A stretch of 64,000 bases of DNA from Malachius bipustulatus. Taxonomy: Eukaryota; Arthropoda; Insecta; Coleoptera; Melyridae. Location of the stretch: NCBI GenBank assembly GCA_910589415.1, contig OU342634.1, forward strand, positions 45,001,723-45,065,722, in the 5' to 3' direction. Below the pieces are notes generated by a model. It did no database searches. It was not told the DNA's origin and saw only the letters and a program-made list of their open reading frames with translations. Positions 21,743 to 33,700 of the stretch are shown piece after piece. The translations under genes and the position numbers were made by a program. Numbering within the stretch: position 1 is the first letter of the stretch; every line of letters starts with the position of its first letter.

Positions 21743-24700
21743 ATGGCCGAATTTCCAAAACCTGTAACCGAAAGCGTAGAAATAGTTAGCGATGGGGAAG
21801 ATTTTGTCGTCTACGATTATGATGAGGAAGATTATGTAGTCTACGATTATGAGGAACGACAACTGGAACCCCAAAGCTGCAGTGACGATGAATATGTCTT
21901 CATTGAAAATGATCTAGAAAGCGATTCTGAGAGTGACTTACAAAGCAATAAAAGTTACCATATTCAGATTCCCAATAGCAGACCTCAAAGTGGTGATGGA
22001 ACTTGCGACAATCGAGAAACCCCAGAAATTGAAGATTACTATGCAGGATGGAATGAAGAATTACTACCTTCAAGTGCATATTTACAGTATAGAAAACTAA
22101 TACAGCAAAGAGCTGTTAGACAAACAGAACAACCACTTGAAAGCTGTGTTTATTCTGTTTTAAACTGTGCTAACACCCCACTTTCCAGTGACGAAGAATT
22201 TTCTTCCAATGAAACTACCCATTATTTAAGCTCTCACCATGGTGAAGCTGACCAATCTGATGACAAAGATAGTGATTCTAATTTGCATCTGATGAGTTCC
22301 ACAGAATGTTCTGATGGGGAAAGTGAAGACATTGTTAGAGAAACAGAACAACCACTCGAAAACTGTGTTTATTCTGTTTCAAACTGTGCCACCACCCTAC
22401 TTTCTAGTGACGAAGAAAATTCTTCTAATGAAACTACTCAAAGTTCCAACGAAGGCAATGGCAATCATTTAAGCTCTCACCAAGGGGAAGCTGGTCAATC
22501 TGATGGTAAAGGTAGTGATACTAATTTGCATGATAAAGATAGTGATACTAATTTGCATCTGACGAGACCCACAGAATGTTCCAATGATTCAAGTTCTGAT
22601 GGGGAAAGTGGCGACATTGTTATAGAAACAGAACAACCACTCGAAAACTGTGTTTATTCTGTTTCAAACTGTGCCCCCACCCTACTTTCTAGTAACGAAG
22701 AATTTTCTTCCAATGAAACTACTCAAAGTTCCAACGAAGGCAATGGCAATTATTTAAGCTCTCACCAAGGGGAAGCTGATCAAGCTGATGATAAAGATAG
22801 TGATACTAATTTGCATGATAAAGATAGTGATACTAATTTGCATGATAAAGATAGTGATACTAATTTGCATCTGATGAGACCCACAGAATGTTCCAATGAT
22901 TCAAGTTCTGATGGGGAAAGTGGCGACATTGTTATAGAAACAGAACAACCACTCGAAAACTGTGTTTATTCTGTTTTAAACTGTGCCCCCACCCTACTTT
23001 CTAGTAACGAAGAATTTTCTTCCAATGAAACTACTCAAAGTTCCAACGAAGGCAATGGCAATTATTTAAGCTCTCACCAAGGGGAAGCTGATCAAGCTGA
23101 TGATAAAGATAGTGATACTAATTTGCATGATAAAGATAGTGATACTAACTTGCATCTGATCAGACCCACAGAATGTTCCAGTGATTCAATTTCTGATGGG
23201 GAAAGTGACGACATTGTTATAGAAACAGAACAACCACTCGAAAACTGTGTTTATTCTGTTTCAAACTGTGCCCCCAACCTACTTTCTAGTAACGAAGAAT
23301 TTTCTTCCAATGAAACTACTCAAAGTTCCAACGAAGGCAAAGGCAATTATTTAAGCTCTCACCAAGGGGAAGCTGATCAAGCTGATGATAAAGGTAGTGA
23401 TACTAATTTGCATGATAAAGATAGTGATACTAATTTGCATCTGACGAGACCCACAGAATGTTCCAATGATTCAAGTTCTGATGGGGAAAGTGGCGACATT
23501 GTTATAGAAACAGAACAACCACTCGAAAACTGTGTTTATTCTGTTTTAAACTGTGCCCCCACCCTACTTTCTAGTAACGAAGAATTTTCTTCCAATGAAA
23601 CTACTCAAAGTTCCAACGAAGGCAATGGCAATTATTTAAGCTCTCACCAAGGGGAAGCTGATCAAGCTGATGATAAAGATAGTGATACTAATTTGCATGA
23701 TAAAGATAGTGATACTAATTTGCATGATAAAGATAGTGATACTAATTTGCATCTGATGAGACCCACAGAATGTTCCAATGATTCAAGTTCTGATGGGGAA
23801 AGTGGCGACATTGTTATAGAAACAGAACAACCACTCGAAAACTGTGTTTATTCTGTTTTAAACTGTGCCCCCACCCTACTTTCTAGTAACGAAGAATTTT
23901 CTTCCAATGAAACTACTCAAAGTTCCAACGAAGGCAATGGCAATTATTTAAGCTCTCACCAAGGGGAAGCTGATCAAGCTGATGATAAAGATAGTGATAC
24001 TAATTTGCATGATAAAGATAGTGATACTAATTTGCATGATAAAGATAGTGATACTAATTTGAATCTGACGAGACCCACAGAATGTTCCAATGATTCAAGT
24101 TCTGATGGGGAAAGTGACGACATTGTTATAGAAACAGAACAACCACTCGAAAACTGTGTTTATTCTGTTTCAAACTGTGCCCCCACCCTACTTTCTAGTA
24201 ACGAAGAATTTTCTTCCAATGAAACTACTCAAAGTTCCAACGAAGGCAATGGCAATTATTTAAGCTCTCACCAAGGGGAAGCTGATCAAGCTGATGATAA
24301 AGATAGTGATACTAATTTGCATGATAAAGATAGTGATACTAATTTGCATGATAAAGATAGTGATACTAATTTGCATCTGATGAGACCCACAGAATGTTCC
24401 AATGATTCAAGTTCTGATGGGGAAAGTGGCGACATTGTTATAGAAGCAGAACAACCACTCGAAAACTGTGTTTATTCTGTTTTAAACTGTGCCACCACCC
24501 TACTTTCTAGTGACGAAGAAAATTCTTCCAATGAAACTACTCAAAGTTCTAACGAAAACAATGGCGATTATTCAAGCTCTCACCATGGGGAAGCTGATCA
24601 AGCTGATGATAAAGATAGTGATACTAATTTGCATGATAAAGATAGTGATACTAACTTGCATCTGATCAGACCCACAGAATGTTCCAGTGATTCAATTTCT

Positions 24701-27700
24701 GATGGGGAAAGTGACGACATTGTTATAGAAGCAGAACAACCACTCGAAAACTGTGTTTATTCTGTTTCAAACTGTGCCCCCACCCTACTTTCTAGTAACG
24801 AAGAATTTTCTTCCAATGAAACTACTCAAAGTTCCAACGAAGGCAAAGACAATTATTTAAGCTCTCACCAAGGGGAAGCTGATCAAGCTGATGATAAAGG
24901 TAGTGACACTAATTTGCATGATAAAGATAGTGATACTAATTTGCATCTGACGAGACCCACAGAATGTTCCAATGATTCAAGTTCTGATGGGGAAAGTGGC
25001 GACATTGTTATAGAAACAGAACAACCACTCGAAAACTGTGTTTATTCTGTTTTAAACTGTGCCCCCACCCTACTTTCTAGTAACGAAGAATTTTCTTCCA
25101 ATGAAACTACTCAAAGTTCCAACGAAGGCAATGGCAATTATTTAAGCTCTCACCAAGGGGAAGCTGATCAAGCTGATGATAAAGATAGTGATACTAATTT
25201 GCATGATAAAGATAGTGATACTAATTTGCATGATAAAGATAGTGATACTAATTTGCATCTGATGAGACCCACAGAATGTTCCAATGATTCAAGTTCTGAT
25301 GGGGAAAGTGGCGACATTGTTATAGAAGCAGAACAACCACTCGAAAACTGTGTTTATTCTGTTTTAAACTGTGCCCCCACCCTACTTTCTAGTAACGAAG
25401 AATTTTCTTCCAATGAAACTACTCAAAGTTCCAACGAAGGAAATGGCGATTATTTAAGCTCTCACCAAGGGGAAGCTGATCAAGCTGATGATAAAGATAG
25501 TGATACTAATTTGCATGATAAAGATAGTGATACTAATTTGCATGATAAAGATAGTGATACTAATTTGCATCTGATGAGACCCACAGAATGTTCCAATGAT
25601 TCAAGTTCTGATGGGGAAAGTGGCGACATTGTTATAGAAGCAGAACAACCACTCGAAAACTGTGTTTATTCTGTTTTAAACTGTGCCCCCACCCTACTTT
25701 CTAGTGACGAAGAAAATTCTTCTAATGAAACTACTAAAAGTTCCAACGAAGGCAATTGCAATTATTTAAGCTCTCACCAAGGGGAAGCTGATCAAGCTGA
25801 TGATAAAGATTGTGATACTAATTTGCATGATAAAGATAGTGATACTAATTTGCATCTGATGAGACCCACAGAATGTTCCAATGATTCAAGTTCTGATGGG
25901 GAAAGTGGCGACATTGTTATAGAAGCAGAACAACCACTCGAAAACTGTTTTTATTCTGTTTTAAACTGTGCCACCACCCTACTTTCTAGTGACGAAGAAA
26001 ATTCTTCCAATGAAACTACTCAAAGTTCCAACGAAGGAAATGGCGATTATTTAAGCTCTCACCAAGGGGAAGCTGGTCAATCTGATGATAAAGATAGTGA
26101 TTCAATCAATCGTGTTGTCAATAAACCTGCTCTTCAAAGTACCAACGAAGATGATGAAAATTATTCAAGGTCTTACATGGGAGGAGATGAGCAGTCTGAT
26201 GATGAAGATCGTGATACTTATTTAAATCCGATTGAACCAATCAAATGTTTCGAGGATTTAAGTTTTGATGGGGAAAGTTCAGACAATCAAGAAATCAGGG
26301 AAATTCGTCATGAAACAGCAGAACTTGAGGATTTCAATTGCTTGAATGAAGAATATCTTCAACATCAAAGTTCTGCTGAAGAAACTGTTAAACAATTCGA
26401 TAATGACGTTCATCCAGGTGCCATGGCTCCATGTTCTACTGCTCAATTTTCATTTAATGGTATCGTGAATGAGACTGCTCCTCAAAGTTCCAATGAAGAT
26501 GATGAAAATTTTTCAAGGTCTTACATGGGAGGAGATGAGCAATCTGATGATGAAGATCGTGGTCCTTACTTGATTCCTAGTGAACAAATCGAATGTTTCG
26601 AGGATTCAAGTTCTGATGATGGGGAAAGTTCAGACAATCAAAAAATCGAAGAAATTCATCAGGAAACAGTGGTAATTGAAGATTCCAATGAAAATGAAGA
26701 ATGTCTTCAACATCAAAGTTCTGATGAAGAAACTGAGGAACAATTTGAAAACAACGTTACTCCAGGTGACACGACTCCACTTTATAATGATGAATTTTCA
26801 TCCAATGTTACCATGAGTGAAACTGCTCTACAATGTCTTCAACATCAAAATTATGATGAAGAAACTGAGGAAGAACTTGAAAATTATTTTAGTCAAGGTC
26901 CCATGTATCCACCTCTTTCTCCTGAATTTTTATCCTCTCTTATCATGAGTGAAAAGGCTCTACAAAGATCCAATGAAGATGACTATCTAGAAAGTGATAA
27001 TCAATCTTTTGCTGTAGATAATTTTAATAATACTTACTTCATTCCGATTAAAGCAGTCAAATGCTACAACGATTCAAGTTCTGATGGGAAAAGTGACGAC
27101 ATTGTTAGAGAAACAGAACCACCACTCGAAAACTGTGTTTATTCTGTCTTAAACTGTACCACCACCCTACTTTCCTGCGACGAAGAATTTTCTTCTAATG
27201 AAACTACTCAAAGTTCCAACGAAGGCAATGGCAATCATTTAAGCTCTCACCAAGGGGAAGCTGGTCAATCTGATGGTAAAGGTAGTGACACTAATTTGCA
27301 TCTGACGAGACCCACAGAATGTTCCAATGATTCAAGTTCTGATGGGGAAAGTGACGACATTGTTATAGAAGCAGAACAACCACTCGGAAACTGTGTTTAT
27401 TCTGTTTCAAACTGTGCCACCACCCTACTTTCTAGTGACGAAGAAAATTCTTCCAATGAAACTACTCAAAGTTCCAACGAAGGCAATGGCAATTATTTGA
27501 GCTCTCACCATGGGGAAGCTGATCAATCCGATGATAAAGATAGTGATACTAATTTGCATCTGATGAGTCCCACAGGATGTTTTGATGGGGAAAGTGACGA
27601 CATTGTTAGAGAAACAGAACAACCACTTGAAGATTGTGTTTATTCTGTTTTAAACTGTGCCCCCACCCTACTTTCTAGTAACGAAGAATTTTCTTCCAAT

Positions 27701-30700
27701 GAAACTACTCAAAGTTCCAACGAAGGCAATGGCAATTATTCAAGCTCTCACCAAGGGGAAGCTGGTCAATCTGATGATAAAGGTAGTGATTCAATCAATC
27801 GTGTTGTCAATAAAACTGCTCTTCAAAGTTCCAAGGAAGATGATGAAAATTATTTAAGGTCTTACATGGGAGGAGATGAGCAATCTGATGATGAAGATCG
27901 TGATACTTATTTGAACCCGATTGAACCAATCAAATGTTTCGAGGATTTAAGTTTTGTTGGGGAAAGTTCAGACAATCAAGAAATCAGGGAAATTCATCAT
28001 GAAACAGCAGAACTTGAAGATTCCAATGGCTTGAATGAAGAATGTCTTCAACATCAAAGTTCTGCTGAAGAAACTGTTAAACAATTCGATAATGACGTTC
28101 ATCCAGGTGCCATGGCTCCATGTTCTACTGCTCAATGTTCATTTAATGGTATCGTGAATGAGACTGCTCCTCAAAGTTCCAATGAAGATGATGAAAATTT
28201 TTCAAGGTCTTACATGGGAGGAGATGAGCAATCTGATGATGAAGATCGTGATACTTACTTGATTCCTAGTGAACAAATCGAATGTTTCGAGGATTCAAGT
28301 TCTGATGATGGGGAAAGTTCAGACAATCAAAAAATCGAAGAAATTCATCAGGAAACAGTGGTAATTGAAGATTCCAATGAAAATGAAGAATGTCTTCAAC
28401 TTCAAAGTTCTGATGAAGAAACTGAGGAACAATTTGAAAACAACGTTACTCCAGGTGACACGACTCCACTTTCTAATGATGAATTTTCATCCAAGGGTGT
28501 CATGAATGAAACTGCTCTACAAGGTTCCAATGAAGAAGATGACGACCTAAAAAGTGATGATCAATCTATTGATGTAGGTGATAATAATGATACTTACATT
28601 TATAATGAAACAGTAGAAATTGAAGATTGCAATGCAGGCTTGAATGAAGAATATCCTCAACTTCAAAGTGCTGGTGAAGAAACTGAGGAACAATTTGAAA
28701 ATGACGTTCATCAAGGTGCCACGACTCCATTTTCTACTGATGAATTTTCATCCAATGCTACCATGAGTGAAACTGCTCTACAATGTCTTCAACATCAAAA
28801 TTATGATGAAGAAACTGAGGAAGAACTTGAAAATTATTTTAGTCAAGGTCCCATGTATCCACCTCTTTCTCCTATATCCTATATTATCAAGAGTGAAATG
28901 GCTCTACAAAGATCCAATGAAGATGACTACCTAGAAAGTGATAATCAATCTTTTGCTGTAGATAATTTTAATAAGACTTACTTCATTCCGATTAAAGCAG
29001 TCAAATGCTACAACGATTCAAGTTCTGATGGGAAAAGTGACGACATTGTTAGAGAAACAGAACAACCACTCGAAAACTGTGTTTATTCAGTTTTAAACTG
29101 TACCACCACCCTACTTTCCTGCGACGAAGAATTTTCTTCCAATGAAACTACTCAAAGTTCCACCGAAGGCAATTACAATTATTTAAGCTCTCACCAAGGG
29201 GAAGCTGATCAATCTGATGGTAAAGGTAGTGATTCTAATTTGCATCTGATGAGTCCCACAGAATGTTCTGATGGGGAAAGTGAAGACATTGTTAGAGAAA
29301 CAGAACAACCACTCGAAAACTGTGTATATTCTGTTTTAAACTGTGCCCCCGCCCTACTTTCTAGTAACGAAGAATTTTCTTCCAATGAAACTACTCAAAG
29401 TTCCAACGAAGGCAATGGCAATCATTTAAGCTCTCACCAAGGGGAAGCTGATCAATCTGATGGTAAAGGTAGTGACACTAATTTGCATCTGATGAGACCC
29501 ACAGAATGTTCCAATGATTCAAGTACTGATGGGGAAAGTGACGACATTGTTAGAGAAACAGAACGACCACTCGAAAACTGTGTTTATTCTGTTTTAAACT
29601 GTACCACCACACTACTTTCCTGCGACGAAGAATTTTCTTCCAATGAAACTACTCAAAGTTCCAACGAAGATGATGAAAATTATTTAAGGTCTTACATGGG
29701 AGGAGATGAACAATCTGATGATGAAGATCGTGATACTTACTTGATTCCTATTGAACAAATCGAATGTTTCGAGGATTCAAGTTCTGATGATGGGGAAAGT
29801 TCAGACAATCAAAAAATCGAAGAAATTCATCAGGAAACAGTGGTAATTGAAGATTCCAATGAAAATGAAGAATGTCTTCAACATCAAAGTTCTGATGAAG
29901 AAACTGAGGAACAATTTGAAAACAACGTTACTCCAGGTGACACGACTCCACTTTCTAATGATGAATTTTCATCCAATGGTGTCATGAATGAAACTTCTCT
30001 ACAAGGTTCCAATGAAGAAGATGACGACCTAGAAAGTGATGATCAATCTATTGATGTAGGTGATAATCATGATACTTACATTCATAATGAAACAGTAGAA
30101 ATTGAAGATTGCAATGCAGGCTTGAATGAAGATTGTCCTCAACATCAAAGTGCTGGTGAAGAAACTGAGGAACAATTTGAAAATGACGTTCATCATGGTG
30201 CCACGACTCCATTTTCTACTGATGAATTTTCATCCAATGTTACCATGAGTGAAACTGCTCTACAATGTCTTCAACATCAAAATTATGATGAAGAAACTGA
30301 GGAAGAACTTGAAAATTATTTTAATCCAGGTCCCATGTATCCACCTCTTTCTCCTGAATGTTTATCCTATATTATCAAGAGTGAAATGGCTCTACAAAGA
30401 TCCAATGAAGATGACCACCTGGAAAGTGATAATCAATCTTTTGCTGTAGATAATTTTAATAATACTTACTTCATTCCGATTAAAGCAGTCAAATGTTACA
30501 ACGATTCAAGTTTTGATGGGGAAAGTGACGACATTGTTAGAGAAACAGAACAACCACTTGAAGATTGTGTTTATTCTGTTTTAAACTGTGCCCCCACCCT
30601 ACTTTCTAGTGACGAAGAATTTTCTTCCAATGAAACTACTCAAAGTTCCAACGAAGGCAATGGCAATCATTTAAGCTCTCACCAAGGGGAAGCTGATCAA

Positions 30701-33700
30701 TCTGATGGTAAAGGTAGTGATTCTAATTTGCATCTGATGAGTCCCACAGGATGTTCTGATGGGGAAAGTGACGACATTGTTAGAGAAACAGAACAACCAC
30801 TCGAAAACTGTGTTTATTCTGTTTTAAACTGTACCACCACCCTACTTTCCTGCGACGAAGAATTTTTTTCCAATGAAACTACTCAAAGTTCCAACGAAGG
30901 CAATGGCAATCATTTAAGCTCTCACCAAGGGGAAGCTGATCAATCTGATGGTAAAGGTAGTGATTCTAATTTGCATCTGATGAGTCCCACAGGATGTTCT
31001 GATGGGGAAAGTGACGACATTGTTAGAGAAACAGAACAACCACTCGAAAACTGTGTTTATTCTGTTTTAAACTGTACCACCACCCTACTTTCCTGCGACG
31101 AAGAATTTTTTTCCAATGAAACTACTCAAAGTTCCAACAAAGGCAATGGAAATCATTTAAGCTCTCACCAAGGGGAAGCTGATCAATCTGATGGTAAAGG
31201 TAGTGATTCTAATTTGCATCTGATGAGTCCCACAGGATGTTCTGATGGGGAAAGCGACGACATTGTTAGAGAAACAGAACAACCACTCGAAAACTGTGTT
31301 TATTCTGTTTTAAACTGTACCACCACCCTACTTTCCTGCGACGAAGAATTTTTTTCCAATGAAACTACTCAAAGTTCCAACGAAGGCAATGGCAATCATT
31401 TAAGCTCTCACCAAGGGGAAGCTGATCAATCTGATGGTAAAGGTAGTGAAACTAATTTGCATCTGATGAGTCCCACAGGATGTTCTGATGGGGAAAGTGA
31501 CGACATTGTTAGAGAAACAGAACAACCACTCGAAAACTGTGTTTATTCTGTTTTAAACTGTACCACCACCCTACTTTCCTGCGACGAAGAATTTTCCTCC
31601 AATGAAACTACTCAAAGTTCCAACGAAGGCAATGGCAATCATTTAAGCTCTCACCAAGGGGAAGCTGATCAATCTGATGGTAAAGGTAGTGAAACTAATT
31701 TGCATCTGATGAGTCCCACAGGATGTTCTGATGGGGAAAGTGACGACATTGTTAGAGAAACAGAACAACCACTCGAAAACTGTGTTTATTCTGTTTTAAA
31801 CTGTACCACCACCCTACTTTCCTGCGACGAAGAATTTTCTTCCAATGAAACTACTCAAAGTTCCAACGAAGATGATGAAAATTATTTAAGGTCTTACATG
31901 GGAGGAGATGAACAATCTGATGATAAAGATCGTGATACTTACTTGATTCCTTTTGAACAAATCGAATGTTGCGAGGATTCAAGTTCTGATGATGGGGAAA
32001 GTTCAGACAATCAAAAAATTGAAGAAATTCATCAGGAAATAGTGGTAATTGAACATTCCAATGAAAATGAAGAATGTCTTCTACGTCAAAGTTCTGATGA
32101 AGAAACTGAGGAACAATTTGAAAACAACGTTACTCCAGGTGACAGGACTCCACTTTCTAATGATGAATTTTCATCCAATGGTGTCGTGAATGAAACTGCT
32201 CTACAAGGTTCCAATGAAGATGATGACGACCTAGAAAGTGATGATCAATCTATTGATGTAGGTGATAATCATGATACTTACATTCATCATGAAACAGTAG
32301 AAATTGAAGATTACAATGCAGGCTTGAATGAAGAATGTCTTCAACATCAAAGTGCTGGTGAAGAAACTGAGGAACAATTTGAAAATGACGTTCCTCCAGG
32401 TGCCACGATTCCATTTTCTACTGAAGAATTTTCAGCCAATGGTGTCATGAATGAAACTGCTTTACAAGGTTCCAATGAAGAAGATGACGATCTAGAAAGT
32501 GATGATAAATCTGTTGATGTAGGTGATAATAATGATACTTACATTCATAATGAAACAGTAGAAATTGAAGATTGCAATGCAGGCTTGAATGAAGAATGTC
32601 TTCAATATCAAAGTGCTGGTGAAGAAACTGAGGAACAATTTGAAAATGACGTTCATCAAGGTGCCACGACTCCATTTTCTACTGATGAATTTTCATCCAA
32701 TGTTACCATGAGTGAAACTGCTCTACAATGTCTTCAACATCAAAATTATGATGAAGAAACTGAGGAAGAACTTGAAAATTATTTTAATCCAGGTCCCATG
32801 TATCCACCTCTTTCTCCTGAATTTCTTATCATGAGTGAAAAGGCTCTACAAAGATCCAATGAAGATGACTATCTAGAAAGTGATAATCAATCTTCTGCTG
32901 TAGATAATTTTAATAATACTTACTTCATTCCGATTAAAGCAGTCAAATGTTACGACGATTCAAGTTCTGATGGTGAAAGTTTAGACAATCGAGAAATTGT
33001 AGAAATTCGTCATGACATAGTAGAAATTGAAGATTCCAAAGCAGGTTTGAATGGAGAATGTCCTCAACATCAAATTTCTGATGAATATATTGAGGAAGAA
33101 GGTTTTGAAAAAAATGAAGTTCCTCCAGGTGCCACACTCCCGCTTTCCACCGATGAATGTTTATCTGATAATATCAAACATGAAGACAATATAGTTGAAG
33201 GTATAGATCAGGTTAAAAAGGAATGCGCTGATTATCCTCGGTCAAATGACAACTTGATGGACAAATTATATGAGGTTATAAAGGCAGACGTTAAAGCTTC
33301 ATTTGACGAAGATTGTGATTTTTTATTTTCATACAGTGACAATGTTGGTGTTGGTGTTAGGGATGAAAGCATTTCATCATCAGATTCATGTGGTGTTGAT
33401 GTTAGGGATGTTTCATCATCAGATTCATGCGATGAAGACGAATACTCCGACGAAGACTCCGACGAAGACTCGGACGAAGACTCCGACGAAGACTCAGACG
33501 AAGACATACCACCTATCAATCAAAAAGCACATATTCCTTACAGGTATTTACGAAGTTCTCATGTCAGAATTACTCAAGAAGTACGAGGAAATTCCCATCT
33601 CAGAATTATTCAAGAAGTACGAGGAAATATGTTGAACTATTGTGTAAACGAGCAGCTCAATGGCTATAAATGCATTTTTTGTATGCAAGATAATGACCGG

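Noticed and set aside
27425..33635. Frames of 60-110 codons on the other strand or other frames inside the giant gene (for example 27425-27622, 30249-30449, 32445-32675, 33232-33519, 33303-33635)
   Set aside because: They are shadows of the repetitive coding sequence; their composition simply mirrors the repeats and they have no independent signals.
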